Assembly (NCBI RefSeq): GCF_000962805.1
Contig: NZ_JZTW01000012.1
Location: 62,001 to 126,000 of the forward strand
From: Pseudarthrobacter chlorophenolicus
Lineage (GTDB): Bacteria; Actinomycetota; Actinomycetes; Actinomycetales; Micrococcaceae
DNA: 64,000 nucleotides
Direction: 5' to 3'
Shown here piece after piece: positions 40,021 to 49,526 of this stretch. The notes beneath the pieces are model-generated. The model saw only the letters and a program-made list of their open reading frames with translations, was not told where the DNA came from and made no database searches. Each line of letters starts with the position of its first letter. The first letter of the stretch is position 1. The position numbers and the translations under genes were made by a program.

Positions 40021-40713
40021 CTACGTGGCAGCCTGTCCCGCGCCGCCGCCCACCGGCGTATCGCCGGAAGTGATCCCGTGGGCGAGCCACCCGAGATCCC
40101 CTGCATCGGTGTTGGTGGCGTGGACGCTTGGCCGCGCCGGACCGTAGTGCACTATCGAGATGGAGGCAGGACCCACGTTGATGCGCTGGAAGAGGTCCAG
40201 ATGCATGCCAAGCGCGTCGGCCAGGATTGATTTGATGATGTCGCCGTGGCTCACTGCCACCCACACGGCTCCCGGGCCGTGACTGGCTTCAAAGGCCGCG
40301 TCATGGCGCCTGATTGCTGCCACTGACCGGGCCTGCATCCCAGCCATTGATTCACCGCCCGGGAAGATAACAGTGGACGGTTGAGACTGCACTGCACTCC
40401 ACAGGTCTTCGGTGGCGAGGTCACTGAGTTTGCGGCCCTGCCACTGCCCGTAGTCACATTCCGTGAGGTCGGCTTCGACCGGCGCGGCGGGACTGCCTGC
40501 CTGGCGCCCAAGGATGAACTGGGCGGTTTCCCGGCAGCGCTCAAGCGGACTGGACACCACCCCCGCCAGGGGCAATACGGCCAGGCGGTCTCCGGCAAGA
40601 GCCGCCTGCCCAAGTCCGGTCTGGTCCAGGCCCACGCCGGCAGCCCGCCCGGCCAGGATCCCGGACGCGTTGGCGGTGGTGCGGCCGTGCCGCACAAGGA
40701 TAACTGTTGCCAT
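40021..40713 (-). CDS. Histidine phosphatase family protein, MSMEG_4193-type phosphomutase
   Basis: 230 aa with the phosphoglycerate-mutase-like fold: catalytic RHG motif VILVRHGRTTANA at the N-terminus, SSPLERCRETA and the late SHGDIIKSILADALG. First gene of the conserved three-gene actinobacterial set (phosphomutase-like, DUF3090, kinase-like). Its substrate is unknown; co-occurrence with a kinase-like protein has led others to suggest a phosphomutase reaction. Confidence 0.9.
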   Translation of the reverse strand: MATVILVRHGRTTANASGILAGRAAGVGLDQTGLGQAALAGDRLAVLPLAGVVSSPLERCRETAQFILGRQAGSPAAPVEADLTECDYGQWQGRKLSDLATEDLWSAVQSQPSTVIFPGGESMAGMQARSVAAIRRHDAAFEASHGPGAVWVAVSHGDIIKSILADALGMHLDLFQRINVGPASISIVHYGPARPSVHATNTDAGDLGWLAHGITSGDTPVGGGAGQAAT

Positions 40714-40759
40714 CCACCCAGCCTAACCAGACTGGCCCGTCCAACCGGCTGCACATGCT

Positions 40760-42529
40760 TCAGTACTTCTGGGGCAGGCTGACTGACGGGGTCCTGGACG
40801 GGGGGACATCGAATTTGCTGAGGACCCTGGTCATGATGTTGTTGAATACCGGCGCCGTGGAAATTCCGTAGATGTTCCCGGCCGGCCGCTGGACATTGAC
40901 CATGACGACGTACTGCGGATCATCCATCGGTGCCATGCCCACAAACGAAGCTGTATAGCCGTCCAGGCCCTTGCCCGAATCGGCCACGGCTTCGGCAGTG
41001 CCGGTCTTGCCGCCAACCCGGTACCCCGGAACCTTGATGTCCTTGGCGCCACCAGCGGTAACGACACTCTCGAGGATGTCGCGTGTTTGCCGTGCCGTCG
41101 CTTCGCTGACCGCCCTGCTGCCGGACTCCGCTTCTACCGGGTGTTCGGTGCCGTCCGGGTCGAGGTAGGACTCGATCAGCCGCGGCTTGAGCAGGACGCC
41201 GTCGTTGGCGATTGCCTGGAACGCCATGGTGGTTTGCAGGGGAGTCTGCGATACGCCCTGGCCGAAGAGGACGGCGAATTCCTGCCGGCCGTCCCACTGG
41301 TCCGGCTTGGCCAGGAGCCCCGCGGATTCGCCGGGGAGGGGAATTCCCGTGCTGGAGCCGACGCCGAACTTTTTGAGGTAGTCATAGCGCTGTTCCCGGC
41401 TCAGGTCCTGGCCAACCATGACGGTGCCCGTGTTCATCGAGGAACCGATGACGCCTGCAAAGGTCCGTTTCTCCGTGCCGTGCTCGAAGGAATCCTTGAA
41501 GAACTGCCCGTTCACTGTGTACCCGGACGGAATGACGAGGCGGGAATCGGGGCTAACGAGCCCTTCTTCGATGGCGGCCGCTGCGGTGATGGCCTTTTCG
41601 GTTGACCCTGGCTCAATGGCGGCCTGCACGGACCGCGCCCCGCGGTCTTCCGGTGCGGTGGCTCCGGGGTCGTTGGGGTCGACCGAATTGGTTTCCGCCA
41701 TGGCCCGGATCTTGCCGGTCTTGGCTTCGACCACGATCAGGTTTGCCCAGTCGGCGCTGAGCTTTCCGGCCTGGGCTTCCAGCGCTTCCTGCGCCGCGTA
41801 CTGCAGATCGGTGTCGATGGTGAGCTTGACCGACTGTCCGTTGGTGGCAGGCACCACCTCCAGGGGAGCGGTGGGGATGATGATCCCGTCGGCGCCGGTC
41901 TGGTAGGTCCGTTCGCCATCCCGGCCCGTCAGCTGTTCGTCCAGGGTCAGTTCGAGGCCGGCGGCGCCGCCTTGGTCATTGGTGAAGCCAACTATGCTGC
42001 CGGCCACCGCCCCTTGCGGGTACGCACGCTTCTTGACCGGCCTCGACTCCACGCCAGGAACGCCCAGGTCCATAACCGCCCGTTCGACGCCGGGGTCCAC
42101 TGCTTTGGCGAGATAGGTGAACAGGGCATCGCCGGTCATGAGTTCACGGACTTCGGGCTCAGGCATCTCCAGGAGGTTGGCCAGTTCCTGGAGGCCCTGG
42201 TCCCGGGTGACCGTGCGTACCGTGCCGGAATCGTCGACCTGACGAAAAGTCTCCGTGGTGGTGTTGACCTTTGGTGTGCCCACGATGTCGTAGCGGACGG
42301 TGCTTTGGGCCAGGACCGTGCCGTTCATGTCCAGGATGGCGCCACGCTCGGAGGCGAGCGCGGATACCTGGGTCCGCCGGTCCGCAGCCTTGGACGCGTA
42401 ACTCTCGGGATCAAAGCCCTGGACCACGAACACCCGGCCGGCGACCACCAGGAGCAGCGCCACCATGAAGCAGAATCCCAAGCGGACGCGGGCGGTGGAT
42501 CGCGGGCTGGACACGTCATGGATTCGCAC
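40760..42529 (-). CDS. Class B penicillin-binding protein (FtsI/PBP2 type, transpeptidase)
   Basis: 589-aa cell-wall transpeptidase. N-terminal membrane anchor (residues about 18-36), a pedestal domain with RGAILDMNGTVLAQ, and a transpeptidase domain in which all three motifs are intact: STEK (active-site Ser in IEPGSTEKAIT), SSMN and KTGTAE. It resembles FtsI but lies outside any division (dcw) gene cluster in this window, so it is probably an additional class B protein, such as a sporadic FtsI paralog or an elongation PBP. GTG start at 42529. Single gene, 46 bases after the MSMEG_4193-type gene's start region on the same strand. Confidence 0.92.
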   Translation of the reverse strand: MRIHDVSSPRSTARVRLGFCFMVALLLVVAGRVFVVQGFDPESYASKAADRRTQVSALASERGAILDMNGTVLAQSTVRYDIVGTPKVNTTTETFRQVDDSGTVRTVTRDQGLQELANLLEMPEPEVRELMTGDALFTYLAKAVDPGVERAVMDLGVPGVESRPVKKRAYPQGAVAGSIVGFTNDQGGAAGLELTLDEQLTGRDGERTYQTGADGIIIPTAPLEVVPATNGQSVKLTIDTDLQYAAQEALEAQAGKLSADWANLIVVEAKTGKIRAMAETNSVDPNDPGATAPEDRGARSVQAAIEPGSTEKAITAAAAIEEGLVSPDSRLVIPSGYTVNGQFFKDSFEHGTEKRTFAGVIGSSMNTGTVMVGQDLSREQRYDYLKKFGVGSSTGIPLPGESAGLLAKPDQWDGRQEFAVLFGQGVSQTPLQTTMAFQAIANDGVLLKPRLIESYLDPDGTEHPVEAESGSRAVSEATARQTRDILESVVTAGGAKDIKVPGYRVGGKTGTAEAVADSGKGLDGYTASFVGMAPMDDPQYVVMVNVQRPAGNIYGISTAPVFNNIMTRVLSKFDVPPSRTPSVSLPQKY

Positions 42530-42628
42530 CCGTCCACGTTAGCCGCGGTCCCCGCACGGCGGCCCCCGGCGGTCCGGCGTGGCCGGGAATGTGAGATTTG
42601 GCACGCCCGGCCGCCGCGGAACCGTCCG

Positions 42629-43660
42629 TCAGGGAAGCGGCGCGACGTCGATGAGCACCTTCCCGATGGCCCCTTGCTCGACGGCGTCGTGCGCCGATGC
42701 GGTTTCCGCAAGCGGGAAACGTGTCAGCGGCAGGCCGTGGTCCTCACCGACGCGAAGCGCGCCTGCCGCGAGCGCCTCGGCCACGGAAGCCACCGCATCC
42801 TGCTTCTGCCCATCAGTGACGGTGTAGGTCAGGATGAACTGGTACCGGATGTTCTTGCCCATGCTTTCCCTGACGGGCACTGCCACCGATTCGCCGGGAT
42901 TCGCCGCGTAGATGGCGATGGTCCCGCACGGCTTGAGGATCTCGACGTCGGATGCCAGGTTCGCCGGTGCGTTGACGTCCACGATGGTGTCCACGCCCTC
43001 CGGAACCAAGGCGTTGACAGCGCCAACTACGTCTTCGGTGCGGTAGTTGAGCACATGATGCGCTCCTGCGAGGCGTGCGAGGCCGGCTTTCCGGTCGTCG
43101 CTGACGGTGGTTATCACGGTAGCTCCGGCCCAGCGGGCCAGCTGGATTGCGGCGTGGCTTACGGCTCCTGCACCGCCGGTGACGAGGACGGTCCGTCCGG
43201 TCAACGATCCGGGGGAGAGACGGCCGGGTCCATGTTCACTGGAGGTCAGGGCCCTGTGCGCTGTCAGGGCCGGGATGCCCAGGGAGGCACCGGTGTCAAA
43301 GGATTCACCAGCGGGAAGGGCAACCACTTTTGCCGAGGGAACAACGGCATACTCCTGGGCCGTACCTTCGTCGCTGCCCCAGGCCACGTCCCAAAGCCAG
43401 ACGCGGTCACCGGCGCTGAAGCCCGTCACCCCGGGACCGACGGCGTCTACAATTCCCGCGCCGTCCTGGTTCGGAACCTTTGGCGCCTTCAGCTTCGTGC
43501 TGCCCTGCCCGCTGCCGGCGCGGGACTTCCAATCCGTGGGATTCACCCCGGAAACAACCAGCCGGACCCGGACCTCGCCGGGACCCGGATCGCTTAGTGG
43601 CTTGTCCTGCAGTTGCAGCACCGACGACGCGCCGGTCTCTTCGTATACGATCGCTTTCAC
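42629..43660 (-). CDS. NADPH:quinone oxidoreductase-like MDR protein
   Basis: 343-aa medium-chain reductase/dehydrogenase of the zinc-free quinone-oxidoreductase type. The GroES-like N-terminus (VSGVNPTDWKSRAG, PNQDGAGIVDAVG) and Rossmann motif TVLVTGGAGAVSHAAIQLA are visible, and structural Zn cysteines are absent. Physiological substrate not predictable. Single gene on the minus strand between the uronate operon and the PBP gene. Confidence 0.88.
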   Translation of the reverse strand: MKAIVYEETGASSVLQLQDKPLSDPGPGEVRVRLVVSGVNPTDWKSRAGSGQGSTKLKAPKVPNQDGAGIVDAVGPGVTGFSAGDRVWLWDVAWGSDEGTAQEYAVVPSAKVVALPAGESFDTGASLGIPALTAHRALTSSEHGPGRLSPGSLTGRTVLVTGGAGAVSHAAIQLARWAGATVITTVSDDRKAGLARLAGAHHVLNYRTEDVVGAVNALVPEGVDTIVDVNAPANLASDVEILKPCGTIAIYAANPGESVAVPVRESMGKNIRYQFILTYTVTDGQKQDAVASVAEALAAGALRVGEDHGLPLTRFPLAETASAHDAVEQGAIGKVLIDVAPLP

Positions 43661-43739
43661 TTGTTCTCCATGCCTCGACGAAATCTGGCCCTGCCGTACG
43701 GCACCAACCTACCGAACACCAGTGCGCCGCACTGCTCCG

Positions 43740-44927
43740 TCATTGGCGGAGCATGGTGACCGCTCCGCCGATGGCGCCAAGCCGGCGGTTCGAGGCCAGC
43801 CCCAGGTGATAGACGTGGAGTTCGCCGGCTCCCGCCTCCGCAAGGGCGCGCCACTCCGAAGCCAGCCCGCCGCCGTCGTACGTCTTCGGCGGTAGAGCCA
43901 GGACGTAGGCTCCCGTGCGTACGCCCGTGTCCGCCATGGCTTCCAGCCATTCGGAGCACTGAGCGGCTTCTCCCCAGCAGGGCACGACGGCGGTGAGGTC
44001 ACCGGCCGCTGGCCAGAGCCGGCTCCGGCGCAGCACCTCCGCCGGCACGAAGGGGCCCGTGGCCCAGGGGTCGGGCGTGGCATGAATGGACAGGCGCAGG
44101 CTCAAGCCGCTTGATTCCACTGCACCAAGACACCCGTCCAGCAGGGTTGCAGCGGCGTCCCACCGGACCTGCAGCAGCGGCACGAATTCTGCGGCCTCGC
44201 GGGCCCCAGCCGGTGTCATGTTCGGATCGTCTGCGGCAAGGACCAGCTCCTGCACACGGGAGCGGAGCCCGGCCACGTCCAGGCCGCGCGACCTACAGGT
44301 TTCGGTGCAGGCATCGCAGAAGCAGAGGGAAAGCAGCGCCTGCACCCAGGGCGAGTACTCGGCCCCTTCAGTCTTTTCATGCCGGTTCTGATGGCCGAAT
44401 CCCAAGGCTCCCACAGCTTCCAGGACCAGTCCGTCAGGCTTTCCTTCCATAAGGACCTGTTCCACCAGCGACGCGGCGTATCTGCGGACCCGTGGCTGGG
44501 ACGGGCACAGCGCATACGTATACACGTCGCCGAAGGCATTCTGCACGCACAGCCCGGGATTCCGGCTGCCGACAGCACTCGAATGGGTCAGGACCGTCCA
44601 CGCATCCACGGGAAGTCCGGCCTTCCGCAACTGCGCGGCGGCGGCCCCGAAGGAGTTTTCTCTCCCCGTCCACCCTGCCGCACTGCCCGGGATCAGGGCG
44701 TCGTCCCGGAATGCCTCGCCCGCAGGAACGTAAAGGGCTGCGGAACGGGCGTCCACCACCCGCCGGGCAGGGTGCCGCGGCGTCCCCGCCCGTACCGAAT
44801 GGTAGGCGGCGGCCAGCGCCACCCGGTCCACACCCGTATTTTTGACCCAGCCGGCCGCCTGCGGGTCGCCGAGTACGTCCCAGGGATAGAGGTAGCCCGT
44901 GACGTGTGGAGTTTCGGCGCCTACCAC
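43740..44927 (-). CDS. Uncharacterised protein of the uronate locus, possibly TIM-barrel glycosidase-like
   Basis: 395 aa, cytoplasmic (no signal). The N-terminus (HVTGYLYPWDVLGDP) and the Cys-containing LCFCDACTETCRSRGLDVAGLRSRV region recall uncharacterised glycosyl-hydrolase-like TIM-barrel proteins, in which FC-x2-C-type motifs occur. GTG start overlaps the glucarate dehydratase stop by seven bases, so it is co-translated with the sugar-acid genes. A role in handling a uronate-containing sugar is plausible but unproven. Confidence 0.78.
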   Translation of the reverse strand: MVGAETPHVTGYLYPWDVLGDPQAAGWVKNTGVDRVALAAAYHSVRAGTPRHPARRVVDARSAALYVPAGEAFRDDALIPGSAAGWTGRENSFGAAAAQLRKAGLPVDAWTVLTHSSAVGSRNPGLCVQNAFGDVYTYALCPSQPRVRRYAASLVEQVLMEGKPDGLVLEAVGALGFGHQNRHEKTEGAEYSPWVQALLSLCFCDACTETCRSRGLDVAGLRSRVQELVLAADDPNMTPAGAREAAEFVPLLQVRWDAAATLLDGCLGAVESSGLSLRLSIHATPDPWATGPFVPAEVLRRSRLWPAAGDLTAVVPCWGEAAQCSEWLEAMADTGVRTGAYVLALPPKTYDGGGLASEWRALAEAGAGELHVYHLGLASNRRLGAIGGAVTMLRQ

Positions 44928-46210
44928 CGCGGCAGTTCCGCGGTGTATTCGGGGACGAACCGCTGCATGTACCCGGTGTCGTCCCTGGCCGTCATGCGGG
45001 CGTCCAAATACTGCTGGTGCAGTTCGGCGAGCTTTTGACGGTCCAGTTCAATGCCCAATCCGGTGCCGGTGGGGACGCGGACGCTGCCGTCCACGAAACG
45101 CAACGTGCCGGGCTTGACCACGTCGTTGTGCCCGTTCCACGGGTAGTGGGTGTCGCAGGCGTAGGTGAGGGCTGGGGTGGCGGCGGCCACGTGGACCATC
45201 GCCGCGAGGCTGATGCCCAGGTGGGAGTTTGAATGCATGGACAGTCCCAGCCCGAACGTTTCGCAGATGGCGCCCAGTTCCCGTGTATGGCGGAGGCCGC
45301 CCCAGTAGTGGTGGTCACCGAGAATGACCTGGACGGAGCCGAGTTCGACGCTGCGGCGGATGTGCTCGAAAGCCACCACGCACATGTTGGTGGCCAGGGG
45401 CATTGCCGCCGTGGCCGCTACCTCGCCCATCCCTTCAAGGCCCGGGGTGGGATCCTCCAGGTACTCGAGCAGGCCATCCGTTTCGCGGGCAACCCACCGG
45501 GATGTTTCCACTGTCCAGGCGGTGTTCGGATCAAGGCGCAGCGGCATTTCGGGGAACGCCTCCCGCAGTGCCCGGATGGCTTCGATTTCCTGCGCGGGAG
45601 GGAAGACTCCGCCCTTGAGCTTGATGGATTTGAAGCCGTACTCGGAGATCATTTTCTTTGCCTGCCGGACGATCCCTGCCGGGTCCAGGGCTTCGCCCCA
45701 TCCATCGGTGATGGCGGGCTTGCCGTCCAGCGCGGGATGTTCTGCCCATTTGTAGAAGAGGTAGGCGCTGAAGGGGACCTCGTCGCGGACGGTGCCGCCG
45801 AGCAGTTCACTGACGGTCCGGCCTGTGGCGTGCCCCTGGATGTCCAGTGCGGCTACCTCGAAGGCGGAGAACACTGCGGCGCGTTCAAATGCGCCGAGCC
45901 CCGGGTCCAGGGCCTGGTTGATGAGTTGTTCCATCCTGGTGGTTTCGAAAATGCTGACACCTTTGATGGCGTTGGCTCCCGCCGCCAGGTTTATAAGGCG
46001 GTTGCTGCCTCCCGAGCATTCACCCAGGCCGAGGAGGCCGTTGGCGGTCCGCACTTCGATGACCACCCGGTGGACCAGGGGTTCGTGGACTCCTACGGCG
46101 TTCAGCAGCGGCGGATCGGAGAAGGCGATGGGGGTGATGGTGATGTCTGTGATTGCGAGGTCGGTAGCCGTGGGCGTCGAAGGTGCCGTAACGGTGGTGC
46201 TGGCGGTCAT
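44921..46210 (-). CDS. gudD: Glucarate dehydratase (enolase superfamily)
   Basis: Dehydrates D-glucarate (and L-idarate) to 5-keto-4-deoxyglucarate. 429 aa with enolase-superfamily features: the SIKLKGGV (KxK) catalytic pair, metal ligands in LDPNTAW, EYLEDPTPG and TNMCV, the DHHYWGG region, and the SMHSNSHLGIS His dyad typical of glucarate dehydratases. It lies in an operon after sugar ABC genes and before an unknown protein. Divergent uronate dehydrogenase at 49527 makes its substrate, supporting the oxidative uronate pathway. The downstream dehydratase and aldehyde dehydrogenase genes are not in this window. Confidence 0.93.
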   Translation of the reverse strand: MTASTTVTAPSTPTATDLAITDITITPIAFSDPPLLNAVGVHEPLVHRVVIEVRTANGLLGLGECSGGSNRLINLAAGANAIKGVSIFETTRMEQLINQALDPGLGAFERAAVFSAFEVAALDIQGHATGRTVSELLGGTVRDEVPFSAYLFYKWAEHPALDGKPAITDGWGEALDPAGIVRQAKKMISEYGFKSIKLKGGVFPPAQEIEAIRALREAFPEMPLRLDPNTAWTVETSRWVARETDGLLEYLEDPTPGLEGMGEVAATAAMPLATNMCVVAFEHIRRSVELGSVQVILGDHHYWGGLRHTRELGAICETFGLGLSMHSNSHLGISLAAMVHVAAATPALTYACDTHYPWNGHNDVVKPGTLRFVDGSVRVPTGTGLGIELDRQKLAELHQQYLDARMTARDDTGYMQRFVPEYTAELPRW

Positions 46211-46245
46211 TGAGCTTCTTTCGTATGTGGGAGGCGGTACAGGCC

Positions 46246-47157
46246 CTAGCCCTTGGTGGCGCCTGAGGTGATGCCACGGATCATGGACCGTTGCAGGAAG
46301 AGGTAGACAAGGAGGCTGGGGATCATGGCCATCAGTGCGCCGGCGAGCAGGACGCCCGGGCCCACCGTGGTGTCATTGCGGAGGACCGCGAGCGCCACGG
46401 TCAGGGTGTAGTCGCTGGGATCGTTGGCGGCGATCAGGGGGAGGAGGTACTGGTCCCACACCATCATGAAGCCAAAGATTCCAATTACGCCGAGGGCGGG
46501 TTTGCACAGCGGCAGGATGATGGCGAACAGCATCCTGAATTCGCCGACGCCGTCCAGGCGGGCTGCTTCCTCGATCTCGGCCGGGATGTCCTTCATGAAC
46601 TCGCTCATGATGAAGATGGAGAATCCCCAGATCCCGACGGGGAGGATGACAGCCAGCACCGTGCCCCGCAGGCTGATTCCGAGGAGCGGGAGATCGCCCA
46701 GCACCAGCGACAGCGGGATGCCGATGATTTCTTCCGGGAGCATCATCGTCATGAGGACAAGGAGCAGTACCAGTGCCTGGCCCCGGAATTTCTTCCGGCT
46801 CAGGCTGTAGGCCGCAAAGACGGAGACGGTCATTTGCAGGAGGAGCCCGCCTCCTGCCACTACCAGGGAGTTGAGCAGGTAGCCCCACAGGCCCTGTTGC
46901 CGGGCGGCTTCAAAGTTCTGCAGCGTGAAGGTTTTGGGCAGCAGGGAAATGTCCGTGGGGCTGGAATTGCGGTCAAAGGCGCCCGAGATGATGGCCACGA
47001 AGGGCAGCGCGAAGATGCAGAACACCAGGGCGCACAGGACTATCCGGAGGGCCATGTTCGGCCCGAACCGGGGCGACCAGCCCAGTGCGGTATCGAAGCG
47101 GGCGCCGGCGGACGGTTTTGGGGTGCGTTGTGTGGTTTTCACAGCAGTCTGGCTCAT
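46246..47157 (-). CDS. Carbohydrate ABC transporter permease (MalG type)
   Basis: 303-aa inner-membrane permease, binding-protein-dependent transport family, with about six helices and the EAA-type loop EEAARLDGVGEFRMLFAIILPL near residue 190-210. It pairs with the upstream permease; starts inside its end (four-base overlap) and precedes the glucarate dehydratase. The ATP-binding subunit is not in the window, so a shared MsiK-type ATPase is likely. Confidence 0.94.
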   Translation of the reverse strand: MSQTAVKTTQRTPKPSAGARFDTALGWSPRFGPNMALRIVLCALVFCIFALPFVAIISGAFDRNSSPTDISLLPKTFTLQNFEAARQQGLWGYLLNSLVVAGGGLLLQMTVSVFAAYSLSRKKFRGQALVLLLVLMTMMLPEEIIGIPLSLVLGDLPLLGISLRGTVLAVILPVGIWGFSIFIMSEFMKDIPAEIEEAARLDGVGEFRMLFAIILPLCKPALGVIGIFGFMMVWDQYLLPLIAANDPSDYTLTVALAVLRNDTTVGPGVLLAGALMAMIPSLLVYLFLQRSMIRGITSGATKG

Positions 47158-48104
47158 CGTGCTGCCTTCCTCTTGGCCAGGAGTTGGGTGCCGACGGTCA
47201 GCAGCAGGGTGACCACCAGCAGGAGCACCGCGGCCGCGGATGCCACACCGATGTCATTGCGCTGGAATCCGAGTGAGTACATGCGTGTCATCCAGACTTC
47301 CGTTGAGCCGGCGGGGCCGCCGCCCGTGAGCACGTAGACCTCGGTAAAGCTGCGGAGGCTGCGGATAGCGGCGAGGGTCAGGACGATGACCAGCGAGGGG
47401 CGAAGCGCCGGGAGGGTGATGTACCGCAGGCGTTGCCAGATCGTGGCGCCATCCACTCCGGCGGACTCGTAGAGTGAGCGGTCGACGCCGGTGAGGCCGG
47501 CGAGGATAATCACCATGTTGTATGGCGCACCGGACCAGATACCCACGACGGCGATGGACCAGAGCGCGGTGTCCGTCCCATTGAGGAACTGGAGGGGTCC
47601 GAGTCCCACCCAGCCGAGGATGCTGTTCAGCGGCCCGTCAGCGGTGGGGAAGTAGAGGATGCGCCAGATTTCGCCGACCACGGCCAGCGCCGTCACCACC
47701 GGAAGGAAGATGGTGGTGCGCAGGATCCACAGGGAGCGGGCTTGGCCCTCCAGGAGCAGTGCCAGCACAAAGCCCACTACCAGCGCGCCCAGCGTTTGGG
47801 TGGCGCCGAGTACCACAGTGTGTCCCAGTGCTTCCATGAACCGGGCATCGGTCAGCACGGAAAGGTAGTTGTCGAATCCCACGAACACATCGCCCAGGAA
47901 CGGCTGGACCTTGAAGAAGCTCAGCCTGATGCCCTCCGCCATCGGGATGAACTTGAAGTACAGCCCCAGCACGGCGGCCGGCACCAGGAAGAGCCAGATG
48001 GCCAGCGCCTGTTTAGCGTTGCGGCGCACCTTGCTTTGCGGAGCCGGGCCGTTACGCCGGGCCGGGGCCGGAAGGCTCGCCGGCCTTGTCGGTGTGGTGG
48101 TCAT
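47154..48104 (-). CDS. Carbohydrate ABC transporter permease (MalF type)
   Basis: 316-aa permease starting at ATG 48104, which overlaps the binding-protein stop (ATGA); the frame extends upstream to 48302 but those residues are an out-of-frame part of the binding-protein gene. Six membrane helices and the EAA loop ESAGVDGATIWQRLRYITLPAL are visible. Forms the channel with the MalG-type subunit. Confidence 0.94.
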   Translation of the reverse strand: MTTTPTRPASLPAPARRNGPAPQSKVRRNAKQALAIWLFLVPAAVLGLYFKFIPMAEGIRLSFFKVQPFLGDVFVGFDNYLSVLTDARFMEALGHTVVLGATQTLGALVVGFVLALLLEGQARSLWILRTTIFLPVVTALAVVGEIWRILYFPTADGPLNSILGWVGLGPLQFLNGTDTALWSIAVVGIWSGAPYNMVIILAGLTGVDRSLYESAGVDGATIWQRLRYITLPALRPSLVIVLTLAAIRSLRSFTEVYVLTGGGPAGSTEVWMTRMYSLGFQRNDIGVASAAAVLLLVVTLLLTVGTQLLAKRKAAR

Positions 48105-49426
48105 GACTTGGCGTTCTGGCTTTCGAGCTCGTTGTCGATGGCAGCATCCAGATCCTTGAGTCCGGACGTGATGTTGTCCGCTCCGCAGTCTGAGACGATC
48201 TTGTTCAGGGCCTCGGCGGCGGCCTGCTTGATGGGTACGAAGTTGATGGCGGAGGGGAATGCCTTGGATGAATTCTTGAGGGCGTCCTGGACAACGGCCC
48301 ACCGCGGATCGTTGTAGACGGCGGCGGCGTCGACGCCGGAGTTCACCGGAACCCGGACCACCGGCTGCTTGCCGGCTGTCATGCCTGACTTCTGGCCATC
48401 GGCCGATACCAGGAAGTCGATGACCTTCTTGGTCTGGTCCGGTTTGCCGTTGCTGGCCGTGACGTAGATGTTTTCACCCTCCGCGAGGACCGTATTGTCC
48501 TCGGTGCCCTTGGGGCTTTCGATGACTTCGTAGGCGTCTTTCCCAAGCGCGGTATCAAACGAGGAGAAGTTGTAAGGTCCGGTGAGGATGATTCCGGCCT
48601 TACCTGTCTGGAAGAAGGGGGAGGCGACGCTGGTGGCCGCGGTCAGTGCGCCGGGCTGGGTGTTGCCGGGTGTGCAGAACTGCTGCTTGATCCAGGTGAC
48701 GCCGTCCTTCGCCGAGGATGCGGAGGCGGAGAACTTTCCGCTGCCCTCGTCCTTGAGGTAGGAGCCGCCGTCCTGCCACAGGTAGGAAGAGGCCCACCAG
48801 CCGAGGTAGCCGCGTTCGGTGGAGCCCGGAACGGTCATGCCGTAGGTGTCTGCCTGGCCGTTGCCGTCCGGGTCCTGCGTGGCAAAGGCGGTGGCGAGCT
48901 TTGCCAGTTCTTCCTGGGTGGTGGGGATGGGCAGGCCGAGCTTCTCGCGCCAGTCCTTGCGGATCATGGTCACCATGGTTTGGCGGGAGAACGGCACGCC
49001 GTAGGTGGCGCCGTCCAGGCCCGTGGTTTCGTTCCACAGGGAGTCGGCGATGGTGTCGTTGCCCGCCACCGAAGACTTGTCGATCTTCTGGAGGTAGCCC
49101 TGCGAGGTGTAGTTGCCCAGGGCCGCGGAGTCGTTGATGACGATATCCGGCAACTTCTTGGAAGCGGCCCTGGTCTGCAGCTGCTGGTCAAGGTCGGGGA
49201 CACCCTGGAAGTTGACCTGCACGCCGGTCTTGTCAGTGAACTCCTTGAACATCGCCGCGTAGGTGGTGGCGGCGTCGGTCCCGGCGCGTGCCCAGACTTC
49301 AATGGGCTGCCCGTCGTCCTTTGCCGCCGGTGCCGCGCTGCCGCCGGCACATCCGGTCAGTAGCGCTGCGGACGCCACTGTCAGGGCCACGGCAGTGCGG
49401 GAACGGGTCTTCACTTTCGAATCCAC
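48101..49426 (-). CDS. Sugar ABC transporter substrate-binding lipoprotein
   Basis: 441 aa. N-terminal lipoprotein signal: basic start, hydrophobic stretch and lipobox LTGC (Cys about residue 26). The rest resembles family-1 extracellular solute-binding proteins, with IEVWARAGTDAATTYAAMFKEF near the mature start. GTG start with AAGGAGAA upstream. First gene of the minus-strand operon; ligand likely a uronate or oligosaccharide containing it, inferred from context. Confidence 0.93.
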   Translation of the reverse strand: MDSKVKTRSRTAVALTVASAALLTGCAGGSAAPAAKDDGQPIEVWARAGTDAATTYAAMFKEFTDKTGVQVNFQGVPDLDQQLQTRAASKKLPDIVINDSAALGNYTSQGYLQKIDKSSVAGNDTIADSLWNETTGLDGATYGVPFSRQTMVTMIRKDWREKLGLPIPTTQEELAKLATAFATQDPDGNGQADTYGMTVPGSTERGYLGWWASSYLWQDGGSYLKDEGSGKFSASASSAKDGVTWIKQQFCTPGNTQPGALTAATSVASPFFQTGKAGIILTGPYNFSSFDTALGKDAYEVIESPKGTEDNTVLAEGENIYVTASNGKPDQTKKVIDFLVSADGQKSGMTAGKQPVVRVPVNSGVDAAAVYNDPRWAVVQDALKNSSKAFPSAINFVPIKQAAAEALNKIVSDCGADNITSGLKDLDAAIDNELESQNAKS

Positions 49427-49466
49427 TCTGATTCTCCTTTTTACATATATGAATGCCTGTTACTAT

Positions 49467-49482
49467 GTGAAACGTACTTCAC
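49467..49482. promoter_or_regulatory. Candidate IclR operator between divergent uronate genes
   Basis: GTGAA-N6-TTCAC (49467-49482) is an inverted repeat centred between the divergent binding-protein and uronate dehydrogenase starts, which are about 100 bases apart. Position suits a shared operator for the IclR regulator encoded at 50401. Confidence 0.55.
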
Positions 49483-49526
49483 GAGAGTATGATTAGGATC
49501 ACAGGCTGTCAACAACTGGAGGAATC

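Noticed and set aside
41972..43597. 541-codon plus-strand frame opposite the PBP and oxidoreductase genes
   Set aside because: Spans two oppositely oriented real genes; no motif.
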